Source: Stenotrophomonas pavanii (GTDB taxonomy: Bacteria > Pseudomonadota > Gammaproteobacteria > Xanthomonadales > Xanthomonadaceae). Taken from it: a DNA stretch of 64,000 nt. Positions within the stretch are counted from its first letter, which is position 1. Each line of letters opens with the position of its first letter. This document shows positions 25,576 through 34,811 of this stretch, one piece after another. Made by a program: the position numbers and the translations under genes. The stretch spans positions 213,991 through 277,990 of the forward strand of contig NZ_FNFQ01000004.1 in the NCBI RefSeq assembly GCF_900101175.1, written 5' to 3'. The notes beneath the pieces are model-generated. The model made no database searches. It was not told the DNA's origin and saw only the letters and a list, made by a program, of their open reading frames with translations.

Positions 25576-26234
25576 ACCCGCCAGCCCAGCGCGGCATCAC
25601 GCAGTTCGCCGCTACCGCTCACGTCACCCACCTGCAGCTGCACGCCCTGCGCATTGGGCAGGTCTTTCTGCTCGGGGAACCACCGTCGATCCGCCGCAAC
25701 CACGATCAGCAGGCCCTCGTCGTCGCCCATCGGCGCGAACTGCGGCGAAGGCGGGCTGATCGGTTGCAGGCCGAAGCGCTGGCTGGACTGTTCGCGCACC
25801 GCATCGACACCGTGGCTGGGCAGGCCGACCTCGCTCAGGCACGTCAGCTCGCTGCCATGGAAGGTGCCTGCGCGCGTGCTGACCGGCAGACGGCGGCGGC
25901 CGATCAATTCGAGGATCAGGCCATCGGGACCGGTGAAGTACACCGACTGCGACTGCCAGCTGCTCTCCAGCGCAAAGTAATCCAGGCCCTCAGGATTACG
26001 TTGCAGCGGGGTACGTTCGCGCAACCAGGCCATCGCCTCGCCGAAGCGGTTGTCCGGTACGTTGAAGGCCAGGTGCACGCCACCGACGGGGTGACCACCC
26101 GCCGGCTGCAGTTCGATCGTGCTCCAGCCGATGTGCACATGGTTGCCGACCACGCGCTGCTGCAGCACATCGTGGAAATATGTGGCCACGGAAGCGACGT
26201 CGGATACCGGCAGAGTGAGGTGCAGCAGGCGCAT
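25563..26234 (-). CDS. VOC-family (glyoxalase/bleomycin resistance-like) protein
   Basis: 223 residues from an ATG at 26234 preceded by GGAGG. The N-terminal half has the VOC fold landmarks MRLLHLTLPVSDVASVATYFHDVL, WSTIELQPA and VYFTGPDGLILELIGRR, with likely metal ligands His and Glu. A second, more diverged repeat follows (SELTCLSEVGLPSHGVDAVREQ). Members bind metal and small substrates in the cytoplasm; substrate cannot be told. It lies on the same strand as, and downstream of, the alpha/beta hydrolase with a REP element between. Confidence 0.78.
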   Translation of the reverse strand: MRLLHLTLPVSDVASVATYFHDVLQQRVVGNHVHIGWSTIELQPAGGHPVGGVHLAFNVPDNRFGEAMAWLRERTPLQRNPEGLDYFALESSWQSQSVYFTGPDGLILELIGRRRLPVSTRAGTFHGSELTCLSEVGLPSHGVDAVREQSSQRFGLQPISPPSPQFAPMGDDEGLLIVVAADRRWFPEQKDLPNAQGVQLQVGDVSGSGELRDAALGWRVWAA

Positions 26235-26261
26235 GATCGATCCTCCGTGTACGCACCCACT

Positions 26262-26291
26262 GTAGCGCCGGGCCATGCCCGGCGGCCACTA
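26262..26291 (+). repeat. SMAG REP palindrome
   Basis: GTAG then CGCCGGGC / GCCCGGCG with a CAT loop. Its end supplies the TAG stop (26289-26291) of the minus-strand hydrolase gene. Confidence 0.65.
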
Positions 26292-27368
26292 GCGCAGCGA
26301 ATGGTTGAAGAACCGTATTGCCGCGTCCGCTGCCTGCGCGTGGGTCTGCGCCTTCGGCACCGACGTGCTGCACAGGTCCTGCAGCCGCTGCTGTCCGGCC
26401 GGGGTGCATGCGGCGAGGAAATCGTAATGGCCGACACCGGGCAGCACCTGCAGTGCAGTGCCCGCAATCACCGCACGCGCAGCCTCGCCATTGGTCTGCG
26501 GTGGCGCGACCGTGTCCGCCTGGCCCAGCACGATCGACACCGGCTGTTTCAGCGAGGAGAGCTGCTCGGGCGCAAAGGCCTGCACGATTGCCGGCGCCAG
26601 CAGGAACACCGCGCGCACGCCGGGAATGGCGCGTGCGTCGTTGGCGTGGGACATCCAGGGCGACAGCGCGGGCGACGCCGCAGCGGCAACGCGCGCCTCC
26701 ATCGTGTGCGTTGCCGCCTCCTGTTGGGGCCGGCAGACGCCGTCATCCGGATGTGCGGTGCAGAAGTCCCGCAATCGCTGCAGGTCCGGTCGCGCACCGG
26801 CTGCCAGCAGCGCGGTGTAGCCACCGGCCGAGAAGCCGGCGACCCCCAGGCGCTCAGGATCGACATGCGGGCCCAGCACCGGATCAGCCTGCACGGCCGC
26901 CAGTGCGGCACGCAGGTCATCGGCGCGCAACCAGGTCAGAAGGCTGCCGGGCAGGGTCAGGGTGTCTACGCCGTTGTTGCCTGGATGATCCACCGCAATC
27001 ACCAGATACCCGGCCCGCGCCAGCGCCGTGCCCAGCCAGCCCATCATGCGCGCGCTGCCGCCGTTGCCATGCGAGAGCAGCAGGGTCGGCAGGCGATCAC
27101 CCGCGACCGGCGCATCCTTGGCCGACCGGCCGACGTCGAACAGCGGCGCGTCGGGTGGACCGATGGTCAGCGCGGTTTCGCGGCTGCCGGCCGGTGCCGG
27201 ATACCAGACCGTGTAGCGCAGCGCGTCGCGGTGCCCTGCGTCGCGCACGGCGGCGCTGGCCAGCGTCGTCGTGCCGTGGCGCTCGCCGGCGACGCCGCTT
27301 TCGCGGGCGGCGCTGACGCTCGCGAACGCCAGCAGCATTCCTCCCAGCACAGCAGCGGTCATGCGCAT
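26289..27368 (-). CDS. Exported alpha/beta hydrolase (dienelactone hydrolase/PAF-acetylhydrolase-like)
   Basis: 359 residues. The ATG at 27368 has AAGGAG upstream and starts a signal peptide (MRMTAAVLGGMLLAFASVSAA). The oxyanion region LLLSHGNGGSARMMGW is followed by the nucleophile elbow GFSAGGYTA near residue 175. An Asp in GQADTVAPP and a His in GVGHYDF complete a catalytic triad. It should hydrolyse an ester or lactone in the periplasm. It lies 13 bases after the AraC-type gene, so the pair forms an operon and the regulator may respond to its substrate or product. Confidence 0.8.
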   Translation of the reverse strand: MRMTAAVLGGMLLAFASVSAARESGVAGERHGTTTLASAAVRDAGHRDALRYTVWYPAPAGSRETALTIGPPDAPLFDVGRSAKDAPVAGDRLPTLLLSHGNGGSARMMGWLGTALARAGYLVIAVDHPGNNGVDTLTLPGSLLTWLRADDLRAALAAVQADPVLGPHVDPERLGVAGFSAGGYTALLAAGARPDLQRLRDFCTAHPDDGVCRPQQEAATHTMEARVAAAASPALSPWMSHANDARAIPGVRAVFLLAPAIVQAFAPEQLSSLKQPVSIVLGQADTVAPPQTNGEAARAVIAGTALQVLPGVGHYDFLAACTPAGQQRLQDLCSTSVPKAQTHAQAADAAIRFFNHSLR

Positions 27369-27381
27369 CTTCAACTCCTTG

Positions 27382-28209
27382 TCAGTGGGGACGTTCTTCG
27401 ACCGGCAGCCAGATTTCCACGCCGCCTTGGCCGGTGTGCTCGTCGAACCGGGCGTCGTAGCGCTCCAGGTCCGGCGCATCGGCAAGGCTCAGGTTGGACG
27501 CAGGGAGATAATGATCCAGCAACCAGAACCAGGTCGAGCGGATGGCCGAGATGTGTCCGCCGTGCCAGGCCACCAGGTAGCGGCGCGCCGGGATGTCCAC
27601 GCGTCGCCAGTGCGCAGGCACGTTCGGTACCGTGCTTGCCGGCAGTGCCGCGATGTAGTCGAAGCCACCATCGTCATCACTGTTGCAGCACACGCCGAAG
27701 CTGACCGGTGCCGGCGTCGGCCACTCGCGGTTGAGCTGGGCCCATTGGCCCGGAATCGCGCCGCTGCTGTCGCGGGTATGCCGCATGCCGACGCCTGCCA
27801 CCTGGAACGCGGGCGTATCGAGCAGCCGGGGGGCTTCAATGCAGGCTGACGGGGCCTCGTCCAGGCGGATCGCCTGCACCAGCGCCAGCCCATCGGTGCC
27901 CTGTTCGCGTACCCGTTCCGGTGTCTGCCCGAACTGTTCGCTGAAGGCCCGGGTAAAGGCGGCATGGGTGGTGTAGCCGGCCCCCAGCGCCACCTGCAGG
28001 ATGTCGCCGGCGCCGTTGGCCAACCGCTGCGCGGCAGCGGTCAGGCGGCGCCCGCGCAGGTAGCGCACCACCGAGGTGCCGGTGCGGGCCTGGAACAGGC
28101 GTGACAGATGAAACGGCGACAGGCCGGCCGCAGCGGCAATGTCGGCCAGCGCCAAGGGCTGGTCCGCATGGGTTTCGATGTACCACAACGCCTTGCCTGC
28201 CGCGCTCAT
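27382..28209 (-). CDS. AraC-family regulator with GyrI-like effector domain
   Basis: About 275 residues from ATG 28209. Two AraC helix-turn-helix motifs occupy the N-terminus (LALADIAAAAGLSPFHLSRLFQ and ILQVALGAGYTTHAAFTRAFSEQFG). The C-terminal half (VAGVGMRHT to VEIWLPVEE) is a GyrI-like small-molecule-binding domain ending with the usual acidic IWLPVE motif. This order is that of the Rob/SoxS-like multidrug-responsive activators. It is the first gene of a two-gene operon with the exported hydrolase. Confidence 0.85.
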   Translation of the reverse strand: MSAAGKALWYIETHADQPLALADIAAAAGLSPFHLSRLFQARTGTSVVRYLRGRRLTAAAQRLANGAGDILQVALGAGYTTHAAFTRAFSEQFGQTPERVREQGTDGLALVQAIRLDEAPSACIEAPRLLDTPAFQVAGVGMRHTRDSSGAIPGQWAQLNREWPTPAPVSFGVCCNSDDDGGFDYIAALPASTVPNVPAHWRRVDIPARRYLVAWHGGHISAIRSTWFWLLDHYLPASNLSLADAPDLERYDARFDEHTGQGGVEIWLPVEERPH

Positions 28210-28409
28210 CCTGCCGTTCCCCGGATCCAATGCCGGCACAGTAGCGGATCGGCAGGCGCGGCGTTTAGCAGTTCTTGCGCCTGTGCCGCATCAAGCTGTC
28301 GCACTGACGTCATGGCTCCTTCACAGATCGCGCCGAGACTGCGCGCCTTGTCCAGGCCTGCGCTACCCCCGCAGGTGCTGGCCCTGTCGCGTCCTCCCGG
28401 AGCCCTGCC

Positions 28410-30812
28410 GTGAATCGTTCGAAGCTTTCGCGTTCCATCCTCCTTGCCCTTTCCATGGCCAGCGCAGGAGGCGCGATCGCAGCGGAGGCCGATGCGGTCG
28501 ATGCCGCCGGCGGCAGCCGCGCCGCGCCCACCCAGCTCGACGCGATGCTGGTCACCGGTACGCGCGCGTCCAACCGCACCCAGTTCGAAACGCTGGCGCC
28601 GGTGGATGTGTTCAGCAAGGAAGACATCAGGTCCGTTGAATCCACCGACCTGAAGGACGTGCTGGCGCAGCTGGTGCCATCGTTCGTGGTGCAGCGCCTG
28701 CCGATGGCGGACGGCCAGGTGTTCGTGCGCCCGGCGACGCTGCGTGGCCTGTCGCCGGACCAGACCCTGGTGCTGGTCAACGGTCGCCGCTTCCATCGCA
28801 GTGCGCTGCTCGGCAACCGTGGCGCGCAGGCCGCCGACCTGGCACAGATTCCGACCAGTGCGATCAAGCGCATCGAAGTGCTGCGCGATGGTGCGTCGGC
28901 GCAGTACGGCTCGGACGCCATCGCCGGCGTCATCAACATCATCCTTGAGGATGGTCCGGGCACCGAGATCACCGCCGGTTATTCTCAGTACGCGCAGGGT
29001 GACGGTGCGTCGCGCGACTTCAGTGCGCGCACCGGCTGGTCGCTGGGCGACTACGGCAGCCTGGTGTTGTTCGCCGAATCGTCCAACTCCGATGCCACCT
29101 CGCGCACCCGCCAGCGCCCGGACGCGATCGCCTTCCAGGCTGCGCATCCCGAGCTGGACGTGCCCAACCCGGTGCAGCGCTGGGGCCAGCCGGAACTGGA
29201 AAGCCGCCGCGTCGGCTTCAACGTCAAGGCCAACGCCAGCGAGACGCTGGAGCTGTATGCGTTCGGCCTGTACAGCCACAGCGATGGCGTCAGCGATTTC
29301 AACTGGCGCAACCCGGACACCACCACCGGTGCCTACCGCACCACCGCCATTTTCCCAGGCTGGAACCTGCGTTCGCTGTATCCGGTGGGCTTCAGCCCGC
29401 AGTACGGCAACGTCCAGAACGATCTGCAGCTGGTCGGCGGCCTGCGTGGCGAGATCACGCCCAAGCTGCGCTGGGATGCCAGCGCGTCGTATGGCCGCAA
29501 TGCCATCGACTACCGCCTGAAGAACTCGATCAATGCCTCGCTGGGTCCGGCCAGCCCGACCGCATTCGACCTCGGCCGCCTGACCCAGACCGAGAAGAAC
29601 GCCAACGCCGACTTCAACTACGAATGGGACGTGGCTGCGCTGTCCAAGCCGATCAACGTCGCCTTCGGTGGCGAGTTCCGCCAGGAGACCTACCAGGTGC
29701 GCGCCGGTGACCCGGCGTCGTACGCGGTGGGTCCGGGCGCGGCTGCAGGCCTGGAGGCCAATTCCAACGGTGCGCCCGGTTTCTCGGCCAGCCAGGCCGG
29801 GCAGTGGAGCCAGCGCAGCAAGGCCGCCTACGTGGACATGGAAGTGCCGCTGGGCGAGCGTTGGAGCATCGGTGCGGCCAGCCGCTACGAGGACTTCTCC
29901 AGCTTCGGCAGCACGCTGGACGGCAAGCTCTCGGCGCGCTTTGCGATCACGCCGGACCTGGCCCTGCGCGGCACCGTGTCCAGCGGCTTCCGCGCGCCGA
30001 CGCCGGCGCAGCTCAACACCACCAGCACCACCCAGGGATTGGATACGCGCACGCTGCAGATCTTCACCAGCGGTCGCCTGTCACCGAACGATCCGCTGGC
30101 GCAGCTGCTCGGCGCCAGGCCGCTGAAGCCGGAAGAATCGCGTACTGCGTCGCTGGGCCTGACCTGGCGCACCGATCAGGGCCTGTCCGGCTCGGTGGAT
30201 GTCTACCAGATCAAGCTCACCGACCGCTTCAGCCAGTCGGCCAGTTTCGCCATTCCGGCCGGTACGCCCAATCCACTGGGCTACACCTCGGTGAACTACT
30301 TCACCAACGACTTCGACACCACCACCACCGGCGTGGACGTGGTCGGCAACTACCTGCGCGACCTCGGCGCCGGCCGCATGACGCTGACCCTGGCCTACAA
30401 CTACAACCGCACCCGCGTGGACAACGGCAGCACCTCGGTGGCCACCAATGAGACCCAGCGCGTGCTGTTCGAAGACCGCCTGCCCGAGCACAAGGGCAGC
30501 TTCACCGGCAACTGGGACGTGGGCGCATGGTCGCTGATGGCGCGCGTGCGCTACTACGGCGCCTGGACCGATTCCAGCGGCAATGCGGTGGGCGACATCT
30601 ACCAGCGCTTCGGCGCGATGAGCTTCCTCGACCTGGCCGTCGGCTATCGCATCAACGAACATCACAGCCTGCGCGTAGGTGCCGACAATGTGCTGGACAG
30701 GTATCCGGACGAGGCGACTTTCCAGGCCAGCCGCGGCCTGGTCTACTCGCGCAACGCGCCCTATGACACCGACGGTGCCAATCTGTACGCGCAGTATCGG
30801 CTGAGCTTCTGA
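28410..30812 (+). CDS. TonB-dependent receptor
   Basis: 800 residues from a GTG start with GGAG upstream. A signal peptide (ILLALSMASAGGAIAAEA) and a plug domain are clear (DAMLVTGTRASNRT, FSKEDIRSVE, LNGRRFHRSALLG, IKRIEVLRDGASAQYGSDAIAGVINII). The barrel ends with an aromatic C-terminal strand (NLYAQYRLSF). It overlaps the downstream aminotransferase gene by one base (TGATG), so both are translated together. Substrate unknown; the coupling suggests the ligand is processed by the partner enzyme. Confidence 0.87.
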   Translation: MNRSKLSRSILLALSMASAGGAIAAEADAVDAAGGSRAAPTQLDAMLVTGTRASNRTQFETLAPVDVFSKEDIRSVESTDLKDVLAQLVPSFVVQRLPMADGQVFVRPATLRGLSPDQTLVLVNGRRFHRSALLGNRGAQAADLAQIPTSAIKRIEVLRDGASAQYGSDAIAGVINIILEDGPGTEITAGYSQYAQGDGASRDFSARTGWSLGDYGSLVLFAESSNSDATSRTRQRPDAIAFQAAHPELDVPNPVQRWGQPELESRRVGFNVKANASETLELYAFGLYSHSDGVSDFNWRNPDTTTGAYRTTAIFPGWNLRSLYPVGFSPQYGNVQNDLQLVGGLRGEITPKLRWDASASYGRNAIDYRLKNSINASLGPASPTAFDLGRLTQTEKNANADFNYEWDVAALSKPINVAFGGEFRQETYQVRAGDPASYAVGPGAAAGLEANSNGAPGFSASQAGQWSQRSKAAYVDMEVPLGERWSIGAASRYEDFSSFGSTLDGKLSARFAITPDLALRGTVSSGFRAPTPAQLNTTSTTQGLDTRTLQIFTSGRLSPNDPLAQLLGARPLKPEESRTASLGLTWRTDQGLSGSVDVYQIKLTDRFSQSASFAIPAGTPNPLGYTSVNYFTNDFDTTTTGVDVVGNYLRDLGAGRMTLTLAYNYNRTRVDNGSTSVATNETQRVLFEDRLPEHKGSFTGNWDVGAWSLMARVRYYGAWTDSSGNAVGDIYQRFGAMSFLDLAVGYRINEHHSLRVGADNVLDRYPDEATFQASRGLVYSRNAPYDTDGANLYAQYRLSF

Positions 30813-32110
30813 TGGACCGCACGCGCCGCTCCCTGCTGCGTGCTGGCACCCTGCTGCCGGCCGCCGCCCTGTCTTCACTGCCCGCCACCGCCGCCGCGCG
30901 CTACGCTGCGTCCATGCAGATCCCCATTTCTTCGGCCGCACCGGATGTGCTGGCCCGCGATGAGAGCTACTGGGCCGCCGTGGCCAGCCACTTCGACATC
31001 ACCGACGAAGTGAACCACCTGGAGAATGGCTACTGGGGCGCGATGGGCCGCGAAACGCTGGCCAGTTACCAGCGTCATACCGCTGAAGTGAACCGTGGCA
31101 ATGCCTGGTACGGCCGTCATGCGTTCCCGGCGCAGTACATGGCGGTGCAGCGGCAGGTGGCCGAACTGCTGGGCGTGGGCGCCGACGAGATCGCACTGAC
31201 CCGAGGCGCCACCGAGGCGATGCTTGCGCTGATCGGTGGCTACAACCGCCTGCGGCCTGGCGACCAGGTGCTGTACGCCGACATCGACTACGACAGCATG
31301 ATCGGCGCGATGCGTTGGCTGCAGCAGCGCCGTGGCGTGCAGGTCGAGCGCATTGCGCTGCCGGTGGTCCCCGACCATGCGCAGATCCTGCAGGCCTACG
31401 AGGCCGCGTTCGCGCGGCTGCCACGCCTGAAGCTGGTGCTGCTGACCCAGGTCAGCCATCGCCATGGGCTGGTGCTGCCGGTGGCGGAGATCGCCGAGCG
31501 TGCACGCGCACGCGGTATCGACGTGATCGTCGATGCGGCGCACGGGTTCGGCCAGATCGACTACGCGGTGCCGCAGCTCAAGGCCGACTTCGTCGGCATC
31601 AACCTGCACAAGTGGATCGGTGCGCCGGTCGGCGTCGGCGCGATGTATGTGCGCAAGGGCCGCGTTGCGGACCTCGACCCGTACATGGGCGAGACCGACG
31701 ATGGCCGCGTGGGCAGCCGTGTGCACACCGGTACGGTCAACTTCGCCGCTTACCTGGCGCTGCCGGAGGCGATCGCGCTGCACCAGCGCATCGGCGCGGC
31801 CAACAAGCAGGCGCGCCTGCGCTACCTGCGCGAGCGCTGGACGGTGCCCGCGCGGCAGATGGCGCACATCGAAGTGCTGTCTTCACCGGACCCGGCGCTG
31901 GCGAGTGCATTGGCCAGCTTCCGCCTGCGCGGGCGCACCAGCGTGGCTGACAACATCGCGCTGCAGAAGCGCCTGCTGGACGAGCATCGTGTGTTCACCA
32001 CCCATCGCGACGGGTTGGACTCCGGCGCCTGCGTGCGGGTGACACCGTCGGTGTTCACCCGGCCCGAGCAGATGGATGCGTTGGTGACGGCACTCTCCGT
32101 CCTGGCCTGA
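30812..32110 (+). CDS. Tat-exported class V aminotransferase (isopenicillin epimerase/cysteine desulfurase-like)
   Basis: 432 residues. The N-terminus RTRRSLLRAGTLLPAAAL is a twin-arginine signal peptide, fitting export of a folded PLP enzyme. The PLP fold shows LENGYWGAMG, RGATEAMLALIGGY, VDAAHGFGQID (Asp contacting the pyridine nitrogen) and the Schiff-base Lys in NLHKWIGAPVG. The C-terminal part has RLRGRTSVADN and RVTPSVFTRPE. The reaction (epimerisation, lyase or transamination of an amino compound) cannot be assigned. It is translationally coupled to a TonB receptor, implying a periplasmic step on an imported compound. Confidence 0.8.
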   Translation: MDRTRRSLLRAGTLLPAAALSSLPATAAARYAASMQIPISSAAPDVLARDESYWAAVASHFDITDEVNHLENGYWGAMGRETLASYQRHTAEVNRGNAWYGRHAFPAQYMAVQRQVAELLGVGADEIALTRGATEAMLALIGGYNRLRPGDQVLYADIDYDSMIGAMRWLQQRRGVQVERIALPVVPDHAQILQAYEAAFARLPRLKLVLLTQVSHRHGLVLPVAEIAERARARGIDVIVDAAHGFGQIDYAVPQLKADFVGINLHKWIGAPVGVGAMYVRKGRVADLDPYMGETDDGRVGSRVHTGTVNFAAYLALPEAIALHQRIGAANKQARLRYLRERWTVPARQMAHIEVLSSPDPALASALASFRLRGRTSVADNIALQKRLLDEHRVFTTHRDGLDSGACVRVTPSVFTRPEQMDALVTALSVLA

Positions 32111-32119
32111 CCATAAACG

Positions 32120-32345
32120 GTAGTGCCGGCCGCTGGCCGGCAACCTCATGATCGTCGCCCACGAGCAGCTGCCGGCCAGCGGCCGGCACTACCGATCGGG
32201 TGGGTGCCGACCGTGGGTCGCCACATCCCATCCACGCATGGCGTGGATCTACCGGGCGCGTTCTGGCAATGGCCACCCAAACCGTGCCCGGACGCATCCC
32301 AATCGTTGCCGCCCGACTGCAGTAGATCCACGCCCTGCGTGGATG
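32120..32345. repeat. Two SMAG REP pairs of different sequence
   Basis: The first pair spans 32120-32192, with GTAG at one end, CTAC at the other, and GCCGGCC-type arms. The second spans 32228-32345 with arms built on ATCCACGC and CTAC/GTAG facing inward. They separate convergent genes and fill most of the 243-base gap. Confidence 0.8.
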
Positions 32346-32353
32346 CTCTTCAC

Positions 32354-33868
32354 CTACCGCTCGATCGCCGGCAACGCGTCCGACAACAACAACCGGTCAA
32401 TCCGCCGCAACGCACTTTCCAGCTGCCGGCGATCCGCGGCCAGCCCCAGCGACAACCGCACGCCGTTCTGATGCTGCACACCGGGCGGGCAGAACGCCGA
32501 TGACGGTGCGATGGCCAGCCCCTGCAGTTGCGCGGTTCGCACCAGCGTGGCGTCGGTCCACGGCGCCGGCACCCGGCACCAGGCATGCAGGCCTTCGGCG
32601 CGCAGCAGCAGCGACGGCGCCAGCAGGTAGCGCGCCATGCGCATGCGCTCGCGCGCTTCGGTACGCACCTGTGCCAGCAGCGATTGCGCCGAACCGTCCA
32701 GCAGCAGCTGGCTGGCCAGCGCCGACACCAGCGGATGCCCCATCAACCGGGTGGCGCGCAGGGCCGATGCCATTGCCTCGGCGTGCGCGGCGCTCGGGCA
32801 GCGCACGAAGGCGGTGCGCAGGCCCGGGCTGATCACCTTCGACAGCGTCGCCACATGGAACACATGGCGCGGTGCCAGGGTTGCCAACGGTATCGGCGCC
32901 TCTTCGGAAAGGTGCCAGTAAGGATCATCCTCGACCGCCAACAGGCCCTCGCTTTCCAGTACGCGTGCCAACGCTTCGCGCCGCTGCAACGACAACGTCA
33001 GCGCGGTCGGGTTCTGGCAGGTGGGGTTGAGATAGACCAGCCGCGCACCACTCCCGCGTGCCTGCCGCACCAGTGCCTCGGGGCACATGCCGTGTTCATC
33101 GCCGTCCACCGGTACCAGCCGCCGGCCCAGCGCCCCCGCGGCCTGCAGCAGGCCCGGGTAGACCAGCGTGTCGCACAGGATCGCGTCGCCATCGCGGCCC
33201 TGGCTGAGCAGGATCGCGGCCAACGCCACCTGGGCACCTTCGGTCAGCAGCAGGCAGGCATCGTCCACCGCGCCCAGCATCGGTTGCAGCCAGCGCGCTG
33301 CCGCATGGCGGTCGGTCGGGTTGCCGCCGCCCAGGTGGTAGGTCATCAGATTCGGTGCATTGCTGCGCGCAAGCACGGCGGCGGCACCGCGGCGCAGCGT
33401 CTCGGCCAATGCATCTGCATCGGGCACCGGCGGCACGTTCATGCTCAGGTCTACCACCTGGTCGAAGCCGGCCTTGGGCGGTGCGATGAAACTGCCTTGT
33501 GGCCCGCGCGCTTCGATCAGGCCGCGTTTGCGTGCTTCATCGAAAGCCCGCGTTACCGTGGTCAGGTCGACGCCCAGCTGCTGCGCCAACGCGCGCTGCG
33601 AGGGCAGGCGTTGCCCCGGTGCAAGACCGCCGCGGCGCACCGTGCGCTCCAGCGAATTGACGATGCGCAGGTAGATCGGCCCGTTGTGCGCGAGCACGTC
33701 CTGCACCCATTCGCGGGCTGCGACATCCGGTCGCGGGATGTACGGAGCATGTCGGGGCGTATCGTTGCTTCCGACGGCGGGAGCCTGTCCATAACCATCG
33801 GTCGGTTCGGACAGGTGACCGCCGTTGTTGTTTGCGGCGGCCGCACCGGCCAGCGTCAGTGATGTCAT
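32354..33868 (-). CDS. MocR-type regulator (GntR HTH fused to aminotransferase fold), copy 1
   Basis: 504 residues, near the family norm of 450-500. A GntR winged helix covers about residues 60-135 (YLRIVNSLERTVRRGGLAPGQRLPSQRALAQQLGVDLTTVTRAF fragments). A fold-type I aminotransferase-like domain follows, with NPTCQNPTALT, VEDDPYWHL and the PLP Lys in TLSKVISPGLR. Such proteins sense PLP or amino compounds and activate or repress nearby genes. It lies nine bases after the DUF6436 gene, so it is the third gene of an operon beginning at 34737. It is paralogous to the regulator at 34812-36227. Confidence 0.85.
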   Translation of the reverse strand: MTSLTLAGAAAANNNGGHLSEPTDGYGQAPAVGSNDTPRHAPYIPRPDVAAREWVQDVLAHNGPIYLRIVNSLERTVRRGGLAPGQRLPSQRALAQQLGVDLTTVTRAFDEARKRGLIEARGPQGSFIAPPKAGFDQVVDLSMNVPPVPDADALAETLRRGAAAVLARSNAPNLMTYHLGGGNPTDRHAAARWLQPMLGAVDDACLLLTEGAQVALAAILLSQGRDGDAILCDTLVYPGLLQAAGALGRRLVPVDGDEHGMCPEALVRQARGSGARLVYLNPTCQNPTALTLSLQRREALARVLESEGLLAVEDDPYWHLSEEAPIPLATLAPRHVFHVATLSKVISPGLRTAFVRCPSAAHAEAMASALRATRLMGHPLVSALASQLLLDGSAQSLLAQVRTEARERMRMARYLLAPSLLLRAEGLHAWCRVPAPWTDATLVRTAQLQGLAIAPSSAFCPPGVQHQNGVRLSLGLAADRRQLESALRRIDRLLLSDALPAIER

Positions 33869-33877
33869 TGCGCGTCC

Positions 33878-34477
33878 TCAGCGCTTGGCCTGCCAGGGGC
33901 AGTAACAGCCCACGGCAAGCAGTCCCTTCGGGCGCACGGTTTCGCCGCGCACCAGTTTGTCCAGCAGTGGTTCGACGAAGCTGTTGGCCGAGTTGCAGAC
34001 CATGCCGATGCTGTAGGGGCCGGCATAGGCCAGGTGGCCCTGCCGGTCCCAGATCGCTACGGCAGGGCTGGCCGGAATGTGCTCGATGCCGTCGATGGTC
34101 GGCAGGTTGATCACTTTGTTGCGCAGCGGCTCGGGCAGTTCGCCCTGGGTACCGGGGCGGCGGATCGCGTAGAAGTCGATGCCGGCGCGGCGGTACATGC
34201 TGATCAGGTAGCTCAGGTGCGCGCCGGTCTCGCGGTTGCAGACCGCACAGGCCGGGTCCCAGAAGTGCACCACGCGGATGCGGCCAGTGTCACCTGCCAG
34301 ATTGGCCGGCAAGCGCAGTTGCGAGTCGTCGAAGACGATGGCCTGTTCGGTGAATGTGGACTGCGCGCTGTAGCCGAAGTACTGCCACAGCGCAGCGGCG
34401 ACGCCGGCCATGAACAGGCAGGCGAGGGCGATCATCGTCGGCAGCAGCCAGCGGCGACGCGGCGCGGTTGCGCCCAT
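33878..34477 (-). CDS. Thioredoxin-like membrane-anchored protein (DUF6436-like)
   Basis: 199 residues. One N-terminal transmembrane helix (LLPTMIALACLFMAGVAAALW) is followed by a periplasmic thioredoxin-like domain. HFWDPACAVCNRE near residue 75 gives a CxxC pair in the usual place. The C-terminus has further Cys (MVCNSAN, VGCYCPW). It may act as a redox or disulfide protein in the periplasm. The ATG overlaps the upstream stop by one base (TGATG). Confidence 0.7.
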   Translation of the reverse strand: MGATAPRRRWLLPTMIALACLFMAGVAAALWQYFGYSAQSTFTEQAIVFDDSQLRLPANLAGDTGRIRVVHFWDPACAVCNRETGAHLSYLISMYRRAGIDFYAIRRPGTQGELPEPLRNKVINLPTIDGIEHIPASPAVAIWDRQGHLAYAGPYSIGMVCNSANSFVEPLLDKLVRGETVRPKGLLAVGCYCPWQAKR

Positions 34478-34737
34478 CAGGACGCGTCCCCGCCGAACTT
34501 GTGCACGTACTGCTTGCGCATCTCGCGGCAGGAATCAGCCTGCGCGCGGCGCTGGATCTCGCTACGCGACGGATCCTCGCTGCGCTGCATGCATTGCTCG
34601 ATGGCGTGGCGTTCGGCGGCCTGCACATCCACGGTCTGCGGCTGCAGGCAGACCCAGGCCAGCGCGGCCAGCATCAGCACCACAAAGCCACCACAGCCGG
34701 CCATTACCAGGTGGAACTTCAGTTTCTCGGTGCGCAT
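34477..34737 (-). CDS. Small single-pass membrane protein
   Basis: 86 residues from ATG 34737, chosen over 34755 because GAGGGGA lies upstream. One transmembrane helix (VMAGCGGFVVLMLAALAWVCL) is followed by a charged, Cys-containing periplasmic tail (QCMQRSEDPSR, SCREMRKQY). Family not recognised. It is first gene of an operon with the DUF6436-like gene and MocR copy 1, directly downstream of an inverted-repeat operator. Confidence 0.65.
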   Translation of the reverse strand: MRTEKLKFHLVMAGCGGFVVLMLAALAWVCLQPQTVDVQAAERHAIEQCMQRSEDPSRSEIQRRAQADSCREMRKQYVHKFGGDAS

Positions 34738-34755
34738 CGACGCACGTCCCCTCAT

Positions 34756-34788
34756 CCATACATTGCATACAAAATATCATTTTGTATG
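34756..34788. promoter_or_regulatory. MocR operator-like inverted repeat (site A)
   Basis: Perfect nine-base inverted repeat CATACAAAA (34766-34774) / TTTTGTATG (34780-34788) with a five-base spacer. An extra CCATACA half-site lies at 34756. It precedes the 34737-32354 operon and repeats the CCATACA/TGTATGG motif found at site B. Confidence 0.65.
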
Positions 34789-34811
34789 GATTCGGCGCCA
34801 TGCGCCCCGGT

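Noticed and set aside
25231..25980. Ser/Gly-rich plus-strand frames after the effector terminator
   Set aside because: The Ser runs come from antisense of an acidic/Pro-rich stretch and the frames run antisense to the VOC gene.
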